Of a stretch of 64,000 bases of DNA, positions 52,246 through 60,463 are shown one piece after another. The stretch lies in assembly GCF_020614375.1 (NCBI RefSeq), contig NZ_CP085327.1, positions 2,406,823 through 2,470,822 of the forward strand. Direction: 5' to 3'. Numbering within the stretch: the stretch's first letter is position 1; every line of letters begins with the position of its first letter. Position numbers and translations under genes: made by a program. The DNA comes from Haladaptatus salinisoli (GTDB lineage: Archaea > Halobacteriota > Halobacteria > Halobacteriales > Haladaptataceae). The notes under the pieces were generated by a model. That model did no database searches and was not told the origin of the DNA. It saw only the letters and a list, made by a program, of their open reading frames with translations.

Positions 52246-53247
52246 TTAGTTCCCGTTCGCCTTCTTGATGGCCTTTTCGAGGGTTTGCATCTGATTTTTC
52301 TGTTCGTCGTTGCTGAGCGGCACGTAGCCGACGCTCTTGGCGACGATCTGTTTGCTCGTCGAATGTTCGACCCAGAACTTCGCGAATTTCGCGGTGTGAT
52401 CCTCTTTGAGTGCCGACCGTTTCGCGTAGGTGAACAGCGGTCGGGAAAGGGGTTTGTACTTCCCGGATTTCGCCGTTTCGAGCGACGGCTTGACGCAACC
52501 GTTCCCGTTGTCGATGCCGAGGGCTTTCACCTGTTCTTTGTACTCGCTGTAATACGCGAACCCGAGGTAGCCCAGTGCATACTTGTCCTTCGATACCCCC
52601 TGAATTATCGTCCGATCTTGCTCGCTCGCCTGGTGGTCCATCCGATGTTCGTTATCTTCGCCGACGATGGCCTCGTGGAAGTAGTCGAACGTCCCGGACG
52701 CGTCGGTCGGACCGTAGAGTTGGATCTTCTTGTCCGGCCAATCGGGATTCACGTCGCTCCACTTCTGGACCTTGTTGTTGCCACCCTGCCAGATCTTCTT
52801 GAGTTCGTCGACGGTCATACAATCGACCCAGTCCGCCTTCGGGTTGACGATAACCGTCAGTGCGTCCGTCGCGACCTTGAGTTCGACGGGTTCGATGCCG
52901 TTCTTCTTGCACGCGGAGCGCTCCTGCGGTTTGATGGGTCGTGAGGCGTTGTTGAACTCCGTCTGCCCCGGACAGAACTGGTTGGCGAACCCGCCGCCGG
53001 TTCCGGTCGACTTTATGTCGATGCCCACGTCCGGGTATTTCTTATTGAATCGCTGCTGTATCGCCTGTGCGAGCGGAAACACCGTCGAGCTACCCGAGAT
53101 GCTGATCGAACCGCTCAGTCCGCCGCCGTCCTGCGAACCTCCGGCCGCCGGATTCTTCGTACACCCCGCGAGCGCGACCGCGCCGGTCGTCCCCGCTCCG
53201 ACGAGGAACTTCCGCCGCGAAACGCCGACTGACGACTTATTTGACAT
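52246..53247 (-). CDS. pstS: phosphate-binding protein PstS
   Basis: The 333-residue exported lipoprotein begins MSNKSSVGVSRRKFLVGAGT, a Tat signal, followed by lipobox AVALAGC. Mature motifs are ISGSSTVFPLAQAIQQRFNK, the phosphate-binding GTGGGFANQFCPGQTEFNNA and PTDASGTFDYFHEAIVGED. It captures phosphate for PstCAB. The ATG at 53247 is chosen over an overlapping GTG at 53250. TATA-like CATTATTA (minus strand, 53268-53277) is about 26 bases upstream, so the mRNA is leaderless. Confidence 0.95.
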   Translation of the reverse strand: MSNKSSVGVSRRKFLVGAGTTGAVALAGCTKNPAAGGSQDGGGLSGSISISGSSTVFPLAQAIQQRFNKKYPDVGIDIKSTGTGGGFANQFCPGQTEFNNASRPIKPQERSACKKNGIEPVELKVATDALTVIVNPKADWVDCMTVDELKKIWQGGNNKVQKWSDVNPDWPDKKIQLYGPTDASGTFDYFHEAIVGEDNEHRMDHQASEQDRTIIQGVSKDKYALGYLGFAYYSEYKEQVKALGIDNGNGCVKPSLETAKSGKYKPLSRPLFTYAKRSALKEDHTAKFAKFWVEHSTSKQIVAKSVGYVPLSNDEQKNQMQTLEKAIKKANGN

Positions 53248-53250
53248 CAC

Positions 53251-53568
53251 TACGTTCCAAGAACGGGACGTAATAATGCGTTGCTATTATATCTATATAC
53301 TTCTCTGTATGCTATTGTCCTGCAAGCAGTCACGTCCCGAGGCGGTCGAGTATCGGCGGGTAAAATCCTCGACAAGGGCGGATACGTCGGTATCTTCGGG
53401 ATTTGCTCGACGTATGTATCTCCCGACATCGACGAACGTGAGACCGGGTAAACACGTTCTCTCCTCGAAGAACGTCGCCTGGATATACATCTCCGCTCGC
53501 AACAGTCTTTTACAGGATGGTATATAGACATAGACGGATTTATGGTGTCCCCTGTTCGAACGACGAAC
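53251..53568. promoter_or_regulatory. shared control region between pstS and the AbrB-PhoU regulator gene
   Basis: No gene is supported in these 318 bases. Facing the pst operon, CATTATTA lies near 53268-53277, and a further AT-rich TATTATATCTATATA block is near 53284-53299. Facing the regulator gene, TATATAGA is at 53521-53527, about 18 bases before ATG 53542 and 45 before ATG 53569. The middle is mixed sequence that may hold phosphate-responsive sites. A short reading frame on each strand is judged noise. Confidence 0.5.
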
Positions 53569-54564
53569 ATGGAGACGCGCAAGGTGCAGGTCACCGGCGG
53601 TTCTACGTACACCGTCTCGCTCCCGAAGACGTGGGCGACGGAGAACGGAATCGAAGCGGGGAGCATCGTCGAGTTCTACCCTGAGTCCGACTCTCTACTG
53701 CTGGCCCCGAGAGACGACCGAGACCGGCTCGAAGGCTCGCTCGACATCCGGGATTTACAGGACGAGGAACTGCGACGCGCGGTGTTCACGATGTACGTGA
53801 GCGGCTTCGACATCATCAGACTCGAAGCGGGTCGGATCACGACCGAGCAGCGCCGCACCATCAGCGACGCGACCCAGAGCCTCGTCGGCCTCGAAGTGTT
53901 GGAGGAGACGGGCAACAGCGTCGTGATACAGGACCTCCTCGACTCCTCGGAGCTGTCGATACACAACGCCGTCACGCGCATGCGGCTCATCGCCCTCTCG
54001 ATGCTGGACGACGCCATCACCGCCCTCGCGGAGAACGACGACGACATCGCCCAAGACGTCATCGAACGCGACGAGGACGTCGACCGCCTCTGGTTCGTCG
54101 TCTCGCGCATCTTCCGGGCGGCGCTCCGCACAGCGAAGGCGACCGAGGAACTCGGGATGTCGCGCGAGGTGTGTTTCGACTACCACTCCAGCGCCCGCCA
54201 ACTCGAACGCATCGCCGACCACGCAGCCAAGATCGGACAGCTCACGCTTCAGCTGTCGGAGGTTCCCGAGGAGGTCGTCGAGAGCTTCGAGGAACTCCAC
54301 GACGACGCGACGGAGGTCATCGACAAGGCGATGGACGCCCTCTTTCTGGACGAGAGCGACGAAGCGACGGAACTCGCCAACGACGCCCGCCAGTCGATAC
54401 TCGCCATCGACGAACACGCGCGCGCCATCGACAAGCTACTCCGCGAGCAGGACCCGCAGCAGGCGCAGCTGCTCGGTCTCGTCGTCGACTCCCTCTCCCG
54501 CTGCGCCGACTACGGCGGCAACATCGCGGAGACGGCGCTGCAGAAGGCCGCCCCGCGTCCCTGA
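53569..54564 (+). CDS. AbrB-like DNA-binding domain fused to PhoU-type protein
   Basis: The 331-residue product starts METRKVQVTGGSTYTVSLPK, a SpoVT/AbrB-type DNA-binding fold, followed from about residue 80 by two PhoU repeats (DLERIADLAVN is replaced by LERIADHAAKIGQLTLQLSE, with CFDYHSSARQLE upstream). Such proteins are thought to be phosphate-responsive transcription regulators of the Pst system in haloarchaea. It is divergent from pstS. Start choice is uncertain: ATG 53542 precedes the likely transcription start, so ATG 53569 is preferred. Confidence 0.85.
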   Translation: METRKVQVTGGSTYTVSLPKTWATENGIEAGSIVEFYPESDSLLLAPRDDRDRLEGSLDIRDLQDEELRRAVFTMYVSGFDIIRLEAGRITTEQRRTISDATQSLVGLEVLEETGNSVVIQDLLDSSELSIHNAVTRMRLIALSMLDDAITALAENDDDIAQDVIERDEDVDRLWFVVSRIFRAALRTAKATEELGMSREVCFDYHSSARQLERIADHAAKIGQLTLQLSEVPEEVVESFEELHDDATEVIDKAMDALFLDESDEATELANDARQSILAIDEHARAIDKLLREQDPQQAQLLGLVVDSLSRCADYGGNIAETALQKAAPRP

Positions 54565-54645
54565 ACCGGGCGAACTCGGCGCGACTCCGACGCCGTCGAC
54601 CGCACGCTCAGAGTTAATAGTTCGGGGGCCCTCGTTCTGAGAACG

Positions 54646-55068
54646 ATGACGACGCCCGACGAGCACGAGGTGCGACTCCGCAGACTCTACGAAGGGGTCT
54701 GGAACGGCGAGAACCCGGCCGTCGCGGACGAACTCGTCGCCCCCGAGTACCTCATCCACGACCGAGCCATCGCCGAGGAGCTACGCGGTCCGGAGCTGTA
54801 CAAGGCGCTCGCCGACTCGACGCGGGAGATATTTCCGGATATGGAGTTCACCATCGACGACGCGATATCCGCGGCCGACACGGTGACCCTCCGGTGGACG
54901 ATGACCGGCACCCACGAAGGGTCGCTGTTCGACATCCAGCCGACGGGGAAACGGGTGACGCTGACCGCCATCGAGATGAATCGCTTCGCGGACGGGAAAC
55001 TCGTCGAGACGTGGACGCAGAGCGACATGCTCGGACTGGTGCAGCAACTCGGCGCGACGGTTCGGTGA
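54646..55068 (+). CDS. SnoaL-like ester cyclase family protein
   Basis: The 140-residue product is a single NTF2/SnoaL-fold unit: LRRLYEGVWNGENPAVADEL, a middle REIFPDMEFTIDDAISAADT, and WTMTGTHEGSLFDIQPTGKR with the final VETWTQSDMLGLVQQLGA. This pattern is the ester cyclase (SnoaL_4) family. Substrate is unknown. It is 81 bases downstream of the AbrB-PhoU gene on the same strand but probably independent, with its own TATA-like AGAGTTAATAG near 54611. Confidence 0.85.
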   Translation: MTTPDEHEVRLRRLYEGVWNGENPAVADELVAPEYLIHDRAIAEELRGPELYKALADSTREIFPDMEFTIDDAISAADTVTLRWTMTGTHEGSLFDIQPTGKRVTLTAIEMNRFADGKLVETWTQSDMLGLVQQLGATVR

Positions 55069-55125
55069 GAGCGAAAACGAGAGCCGCCGCTCGAAGCCCG
55101 TCGAAATCGAAGAATACGGAACCGA

Positions 55126-55500
55126 TTACTCCTCTACGAGCACCGCGTTGACCTGTCCGGTCTGGCCGGGGCGGGAGGTCACTCGCGCCGTGCCCTCGTC
55201 CGTCTCGATGATGGCGCCCTTCGTGATGATGTTCCGGCGGGCGTAGTTCGGGTTCGCGCCGTTTTCGAGGACGTCCTGAATCGTCGCGTTCACCGTCTCG
55301 CCGTCGGTGGTCACGTTGGCCACGTCGGTCGTGAGCGCGCGAATCTTGGAGTTACGGCCGCGGGCGTCGATGGTGCGGTACCGCGGTTCGCCGACCTGCG
55401 TCTCGGTCGGTTCGCGGCCGAGTTCGTACTTCTTTTTCTTCTTGATCGGTCGCAATCGACCGCCGGTTCGCTTTCGCGTGGAGCGTCCCTGGTCTTTCAT
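55126..55500 (-). CDS. rps8e: 30S ribosomal protein S8e
   Basis: The 124-residue product MKDQGRSTRKRTGGRLRPIK, with a lysine-rich KKKKYELGREPTETQVGEPR and C-terminal NIITKGAIIETDEGTARVTS followed by RPGQTGQVNAVLVEE, is archaeal S8e, part of the small ribosomal subunit. The longer frame upstream adds no family sequence. It is divergent from the DUF2240 gene, sharing a 91-base promoter region. Length matches known S8e proteins. Confidence 0.95.
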   Translation of the reverse strand: MKDQGRSTRKRTGGRLRPIKKKKKYELGREPTETQVGEPRYRTIDARGRNSKIRALTTDVANVTTDGETVNATIQDVLENGANPNYARRNIITKGAIIETDEGTARVTSRPGQTGQVNAVLVEE

Positions 55501-55591
55501 ATCGTGAGGGTCGGCGACGAAACACTTTAATGACTCGATTCGCGGTTCGACATCGGCAGATTTAGGCCGTCGCGTCCAGTTCCGCCGGACG

Positions 55592-56038
55592 ATGAGTTTG
55601 CGGATCGCCGTCGCCGCCCCGTTCCAACAGAAGGGCCGCGAGCGAATGCGGAAAAGCGAGTTCGTCGTCGCGCTGTCGCTCGACCGCGACTGGTTCTCGC
55701 CCGACCAGGCGAAGCGGCTGGTGGACGTCGCCAGCGGACAGGGACTGCTCGCACGCGAGGGCGACGACTTGGTCGCGGAGTTCGACCCGGCCGCCGTCGA
55801 GATACCGGAGGAGTTCGTCCCCGACGAGCGCCTCCTCCAGGAGCAATCGACGTTCGAGAAGGTGCTGGACAAGGTCGTCTCCGGCGGCACCGCGAAACAG
55901 ACCGCCGTCGCCGAGATAAACGAACTCCAGCAGCGCGTCGGCGTCACCGTCGAAGCGGCGGCTATCCTCTACGCCCGCCGGCGGGGGATCGACGTGAGCG
56001 CCGAGGCCGACGAGGCGCTCGCGGACCTCAAAGCGTAA
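55592..56038 (+). CDS. DUF2240 family protein
   Basis: The 148-residue product is a small archaeal family of unknown function: MSLRIAVAAPFQQKGRERMR, VVALSLDRDWFSPDQAKRLV, then a C-terminal helical half LDKVVSGGTAKQTAVAEINE. The N-terminal part looks winged-helix-like. It is next to the S8e gene and 24 bases before the small protein at 56063. The family assignment to DUF2240 is recalled from motif style and moderately strong. Confidence 0.8.
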   Translation: MSLRIAVAAPFQQKGRERMRKSEFVVALSLDRDWFSPDQAKRLVDVASGQGLLAREGDDLVAEFDPAAVEIPEEFVPDERLLQEQSTFEKVLDKVVSGGTAKQTAVAEINELQQRVGVTVEAAAILYARRRGIDVSAEADEALADLKA

Positions 56039-56062
56039 GCCTGCGCCTCGTCAACTGCGAGT

Positions 56063-56449
56063 ATGGTCGAGGAGAGAGTCACCGACGGGGTACGCATCGC
56101 ACAGATACTCTCGTCCGAGGTCGACGGCCGCGAAGACCCGCCGCTCGATTCGCTCAGCGTCGCGAACGCGAACCGGAACGTCGAACCGACCGCGGACGGC
56201 GCGCTTGCCTACGAGGTCGAACGGAACGGTGAAAGCGGCGGTGGCGAGGTCGTCGCGAAGGTGTTCGTCCAGCCCGACCGGGTTCGCGTCGAACTCTCCG
56301 AGGGTATCGAGGCCGCGGCGAAAGCGGCCCGCGAAGCCGGTCTCCGCGTCCGTCCGAAGGCGGTCGAACCGCCCCGCGTCCTCGTCTTCGTCGAGAGCGG
56401 TGCGGAGGTCAAACGCGCCGTCGACGCACTCGTCGCGGCGGTTCGCTAG
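56063..56449 (+). CDS. haloarchaeal hypothetical protein
   Basis: The 128-residue acidic product (MVEERVTDGVRIAQILSSEV and on to VKRAVDALVAAVR) has a beta-rich centre and a late helical part with no metal or catalytic motif. It is 24 bases downstream of the DUF2240 gene on the same strand and probably co-transcribed. Its 3' end overlaps that of the HAD gene on the opposite strand by 4 bases. I do not recognise the family. Confidence 0.6.
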   Translation: MVEERVTDGVRIAQILSSEVDGREDPPLDSLSVANANRNVEPTADGALAYEVERNGESGGGEVVAKVFVQPDRVRVELSEGIEAAAKAAREAGLRVRPKAVEPPRVLVFVESGAEVKRAVDALVAAVR

Positions 56450-57102
56450 AGCGACGCGAGCACGTCGGGCAGCGTCGCGACGAGTGCGTCGCGCTCGACG
56501 TAGGCGTCGGCCGCCGGTTCCGGTTCCGGTCCGTTCGAGTAGAGGACTTGCACCGCCAGCAGCCCCGCGTCTTTCGCGCCCCGAACGTCCATCTCCGGGT
56601 CGTCGCCGACGTACACCGTCTCGTTCGGCGACGAGTCGAGTTCGGCGCAGAGCGCCTCGAACGCCCGTCGGTCCGGTTTCCCGGCGTCGAGTTCGCCCGT
56701 GACGACCGCCGCGTCGAAGCGGCCGTCCCACCCCAGTTCCGCGAGTTTCCCCCGCTGGGCGACGACCGGTCCGTTGGTGAGCACCCCGACGCGGTAGTCG
56801 CGGCGGAGCGTCTCGAACAGGTCGGTGACGCCCTCGAGCGGCTCGAGGGCGTCGAGTATGGCGGTTCGGTAGGCCTCCGTGAGTTCGTCGGGGGAGACGT
56901 CGCCCTCCTCGGAGAGCAGGTCGGCGAAGATGGGTCGCCGGGTCTCGCTGCCGAGGTGCCGACCGTGTGCGTCGAGGTACTCGTCGCGTGAGAGCGCCGG
57001 GGCGCCCACCGCGTCCGTCGCGTCCGCGAGGAGTTCGTCTCGCGGGCGCTCGGTCACGGCGAGCGTGTCGTCAAGGTCGAAACCGACGGCGGTGACGGGC
57101 AT
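56446..57102 (-). CDS. HAD-superfamily hydrolase
   Basis: The 218-residue protein has the HAD motifs: D-x-D-x-T in GFDLDDTLAV, motif II in GVLTNGPVVAQRGK, the lysine in ELDAGKPDRRAFEALC and the acidic pair in VYVGDDPEMDVRGAKDAG. Such enzymes are magnesium phosphatases; the substrate is unknown. The cap is helical and small. The start MPVTAVGFDLDDT is the natural one. A related HAD lies at the right window edge. It is divergent from pyrF. Confidence 0.9.
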   Translation of the reverse strand: MPVTAVGFDLDDTLAVTERPRDELLADATDAVGAPALSRDEYLDAHGRHLGSETRRPIFADLLSEEGDVSPDELTEAYRTAILDALEPLEGVTDLFETLRRDYRVGVLTNGPVVAQRGKLAELGWDGRFDAAVVTGELDAGKPDRRAFEALCAELDSSPNETVYVGDDPEMDVRGAKDAGLLAVQVLYSNGPEPEPAADAYVERDALVATLPDVLASL

Positions 57103-57174
57103 TCAGTGCGTCTTGGACGCGAGCGCTCTTTATCAGTTCGATACATCCATGACCCACCGCGAACATCTCGGGAT

Positions 57175-57972
57175 ATGAACTTCTTCGACCGCCTCGCGGA
57201 TCGCATCGCGGCGACCGACAGCATCGTCTCCGTCGGCCTCGACGCGGACGTCGACCGAATCCCGGACCACCTCTCCGAGTACGACCTGCCGAGGTGGGCG
57301 TTCAACCGCCGAATCATCGACGCGACGCACGAACACGCGGCGGCGTTCAAGCCGAACGTCGCCTTCTACGAGGACTCGGACGGGTGGGCCGCGCTCCAAG
57401 AGACCATCGCGTACGCGCACGGAAAGGGCGTGCCGGTGTTGTTGGACGCGAAGCGCGCCGACATCGGCAACACGGCCCGAAAGTACGCGGAACTGCTCGA
57501 CGCGGCCGACGCCATCACGGTCAATCCGTACATGGGCCGCGACTCGCTCGAACCGTTCCTCTCGCGCGAGGAGAAGGGCGTCTTCATCCTCTGTCGAACC
57601 TCCAACCCCGGCGGGAGCGACGTTCAGAACCTCGAACTGGCGTCCGGAGAGTCGGTCTACGAGTGGGTCGCCTCGCTCGCCGACCTCTGGAACGCGAACG
57701 GGAACGTCGGCCTCGTGGTCGGCGCGACGACGCCGGACGAACTCGAGGAACTCCGCGAGCAGGTGCCGAACCTCCCCTTCCTCGTCCCCGGCGTCGGGGC
57801 GCAGGGCGGCGACGCGGAGGCGGCGGCGACCCACGCCCTCGCGGACGGGGCGGGACTGGTCAACTCCTCGCGGGGTATCATCTTCGCGGACGAGGACGCT
57901 GGCGAGCACTTCGACAAGGCGGCGGGGCGGGCGGCGAAGCGACTCAAAAAGCAGTTGAACCGGTATCGGTAG
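57175..57972 (+). CDS. pyrF: orotidine-5'-phosphate decarboxylase
   Basis: The 265-residue TIM-barrel enzyme gives UMP, the last step of pyrimidine synthesis. The catalytic D-x-K-x-x-D motif is VLLDAKRADIGNT. Other landmarks are VGLDADVDRIPDHL, AAFKPNVAFYEDS, NPYMGRDSLEPFLS and VPGVGAQGGDAEAAATHALA, the PyrF group 2 pattern. The start at ATG 57175 gives MNFFDRLADRIAATDSIVSV. The preceding 72 bases are the shared region with the HAD gene on the other strand. Confidence 0.95.
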   Translation: MNFFDRLADRIAATDSIVSVGLDADVDRIPDHLSEYDLPRWAFNRRIIDATHEHAAAFKPNVAFYEDSDGWAALQETIAYAHGKGVPVLLDAKRADIGNTARKYAELLDAADAITVNPYMGRDSLEPFLSREEKGVFILCRTSNPGGSDVQNLELASGESVYEWVASLADLWNANGNVGLVVGATTPDELEELREQVPNLPFLVPGVGAQGGDAEAAATHALADGAGLVNSSRGIIFADEDAGEHFDKAAGRAAKRLKKQLNRYR

Positions 57973-58002
57973 GCCGAGCTCTCGAACGACGGGCCGGCGT
58001 TC

Positions 58003-58224
58003 TCAGAGTCGGTGCGTCTCGTCGTCGGTGTCCGGCGGGGTGATGTCCTCCGCCCCCGGTTCTCCGGGTTGCCGCTCCCGTCCTCCGCCGACCTCCGCCA
58101 CGCACTCGACGCAGAGACCGCTCTCGCGGTTCCAGTGTTCGGTACAGACGAGGGCGCCGCAGCGGTCGCAGTCGTGGGTCGCCTCGGCGGCCTCACAGAT
58201 CTGGCACAGGCCACTGACGCTCAT
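58003..58224 (-). CDS. HIT-type zinc finger protein
   Basis: The 73-residue product MSVSGLCQICEAAEATHDCD continues RCGALVCTEHWNRESGLCVE and CVAEVGG, a zf-HIT treble-clef with eight metal ligands (C-x2-C, C-x2-C, C-x3-H, C-x2-C pattern). The rest is a disordered acidic tail. Such small zinc proteins may bind RNA or other proteins. The start at 58224 is preferred because the longer frame adds only hydrophobic, unrelated sequence. Confidence 0.8.
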   Translation of the reverse strand: MSVSGLCQICEAAEATHDCDRCGALVCTEHWNRESGLCVECVAEVGGGRERQPGEPGAEDITPPDTDDETHRL

Positions 58225-58301
58225 GCTCGACGGTACGGCGGCGAGCGGTATCAGTGTGGGGGCGGCGAGAGGCTTAACACCCGCCCGCACGTAGCGAAAT
58301 C

Positions 58302-58805
58302 GTGCACAGGTCGCGCCTCCTGCTCGGAATCGCCGCCGTCTTCGCCGGAATCACGGTTTCGATGGCGACTCTGGGCTTCGTGTACAATCCGTTTCTCGTC
58401 GTCTTCGCGGTCCCGTTCGGCATCACGGCGGCCATCCTCTGGTACCACGCGACGGGGCGCCTCGCCGAGAAGATAGAGCGGGAGGCGGCGTACCGAGACG
58501 CGAACGGCGAATTCGGCCCGAATCCCGGCGCGGCGCGCGAGCGCGCGCGCCGCCGGACGCGCCAGCGAACGCGACGACGAGCGGACGCCCGCGCCCGCAC
58601 GCAAGCCACGGTCGGCGGCCCGTCCGGTCCGAGTACGGCGGAGGCGTACCGAATCCTCGAACTCTCTCCCGACGCGGACGCCGACGCGGTTCGGCGGGCG
58701 TACCGCAAGAAGGTTAAGAGCGTCCACCCCGACCGGGAAGACGGAAACGAAGAGGCGTTCAAGCGGGTCAACCGGGCGTACGAGCGACTGCAGAACGACC
58801 GCTGA
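58302..58805 (+). CDS. membrane-anchored J-domain protein
   Basis: The 167-residue product has two membrane helices (LLLGIAAVFAGITVSMATLG and LVVFAVPFGITAAILWYHAT), an arginine-rich linker (RARRRTRQRTRRRADARART) and a C-terminal J-domain with the HPD motif in VKSVHPDREDGNEEAFKRVN. J-domains stimulate Hsp70 (DnaK). The J-domain at the C-terminus with a membrane anchor resembles Tim14/TerB-like or DjlA-type arrangements. It starts with GTG, and is divergent from the zf-HIT gene. Confidence 0.82.
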   Translation: MHRSRLLLGIAAVFAGITVSMATLGFVYNPFLVVFAVPFGITAAILWYHATGRLAEKIEREAAYRDANGEFGPNPGAARERARRRTRQRTRRRADARARTQATVGGPSGPSTAEAYRILELSPDADADAVRRAYRKKVKSVHPDREDGNEEAFKRVNRAYERLQNDR

Positions 58806-58987
58806 CGGGGGTCAGCGGTCTGATTATCACGCGCGGTATTTACGGGCGAATTTATAACAGTCGGATCACAACAAACATCTTACTTCACCATGCCGACGTT
58901 ATCGACGCCGGTCACCGACGCCCGAGTGAACCGAAACACCGAATTTCGGAACCCCTTCGAACAGTCCTACCGAAAAGGTGTTTATAG

Positions 58988-60394
58988 TTGAAATCTGACA
59001 CCGACGCGCCGACGTGGTTGGTCGCCGTCCTCCTCTGCTCGCTCGCCGTCGCGCCGCTCGCCTCCGTCGGCGTCGTCGACGCGAAGCGAGCCAACTTCGA
59101 AGACGCGACCGTCGGCGACGAGCGCGGCGACGTTATCGAGGTCACCGTCCGCGCGAACGAACGGGCGACCGTGAACCTCGGCTCTCCGAACGACGGGTTC
59201 TGGGCGCAGGTGACCGTGCCGAAAGGGAAAACGACGCTCGCCATCAACACCTATCGGGCGGACGATCCGAACGAGTCCGTCACGCTGGTCGAGGGCGGTA
59301 TGAAGGGGAAACCCGAGGTCAGGATTCCGTCGGAATCCGGTCCGCTCGAACCCGGAACGTACGACATGAACGTCACGGTCGAAATCGGCGGCGAGAGCGT
59401 CACGCAGGACATCGGGTCGTTCGCGGTGAAAGAGCGCGAAACGGGCGACGCGGAGACGTTAGTCCTCCCGGCCGGCACCGACGTTTCGGCGTTCGAGTCC
59501 CCCGCCGACCTGCGGAAGGCGGCGTCGGAGACGGAGAACGGGACGATAGCGAAGGGCGACAAGTTCGTGCTCGCGCTGAACGCCTCCGGCCTCGGCGGAT
59601 TCATCGAGCGGGCGAATCTCGGCGGCGGTGCGGAGAACGTCACCGTCACCTTCCACGAGTCGAACTACGAGCGAAATACCCGGCCGAACGAGTTCGACGG
59701 CGACGATGCGACGCGGTTTTGGGACGAAGAAAACGACGAGCTCTATCTCGTTCTGAACACTTCGGACCCGGAGTACGGCGTCGAAGTCGGAGACGAGTAC
59801 GAGGTCACGTTCGAAATCGGGGAGGACAATCCGATGGTCGCCGAATCCGAGACGGCGACGACGAGGTTCACCGTCGTCGAACGTCGGGTCGAACTCGACT
59901 ACACGGGCGACGTGCTGGTCGTGGAGAACGAGACGACCGTCGGCGGGACCACGACCCTCGCGCCGGGGACGACGATAAACGTCACCGCGTTCGACGAGGG
60001 GGCGAAACCGTTCTACTGGCCGAAGACCGCGACGGTCACGGCGAATCGAACGTTCGCCGCGACGTTCGACTTCGGCGGCGTCGAACCGGGGACGGAGTTC
60101 ACGCTCGAACTGCGCGACCAAGGGATGACGGTCAGGGGCGTCGTCGCTGGCGCGCCGCAGCGGACGACCGTTCCGACGACGACGGCGACGCCCACCACCC
60201 CCACGACGACGACCGCGGTGAACACGACGACCGAGACGACCGCGACCGCGACGACTTCGACGCCCACGCCGGTTCCGACCGACCGACCCATCACCGCGCA
60301 GACGGTCTCGAAGGGTGGTCTTCCGGGCTTCGACGCGTTCGCCGCGCTCGTCGCGCTCGCGGCGGCGGCGCTCCTCGCCGTCAGGCGCGGATGA
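58988..60394 (+). CDS. surface protein with a PGF-CTERM sorting signal
   Basis: The 468-residue product has a signal peptide (PTWLVAVLLCSLAVAPLASV), a beta-rich ectodomain resembling BGTF-type haloarchaeal cell-surface modules with many N-x-S/T sites (NESVTL, NVTVEI, NASGL, NTSDP), a long Thr/Pro linker and a C-terminal GLPGFDAFAALVALAAAALL ending RRG. This tail is a clear PGF-CTERM signal for archaeosortase processing. The start is a TTG at 58988, or possibly TTG 59015; no ATG fits, so the true start is unsure. Confidence 0.82.
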   Translation: MKSDTDAPTWLVAVLLCSLAVAPLASVGVVDAKRANFEDATVGDERGDVIEVTVRANERATVNLGSPNDGFWAQVTVPKGKTTLAINTYRADDPNESVTLVEGGMKGKPEVRIPSESGPLEPGTYDMNVTVEIGGESVTQDIGSFAVKERETGDAETLVLPAGTDVSAFESPADLRKAASETENGTIAKGDKFVLALNASGLGGFIERANLGGGAENVTVTFHESNYERNTRPNEFDGDDATRFWDEENDELYLVLNTSDPEYGVEVGDEYEVTFEIGEDNPMVAESETATTRFTVVERRVELDYTGDVLVVENETTVGGTTTLAPGTTINVTAFDEGAKPFYWPKTATVTANRTFAATFDFGGVEPGTEFTLELRDQGMTVRGVVAGAPQRTTVPTTTATPTTPTTTTAVNTTTETTATATTSTPTPVPTDRPITAQTVSKGGLPGFDAFAALVALAAAALLAVRRG

Positions 60395-60463
60395 CCATGT
60401 GTCCGATAGTTTTTATACGATGACTGAGGAAACCAGCACAAACCGAGCGTCACCCCGCAGATC

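Noticed and set aside
58890..58991. 33-codon frame with ATG at 58890 before the PGF-CTERM gene
   Set aside because: Has a TATA-like word at suitable distance but encodes a short polar peptide with no family and stops just before the TTG start.
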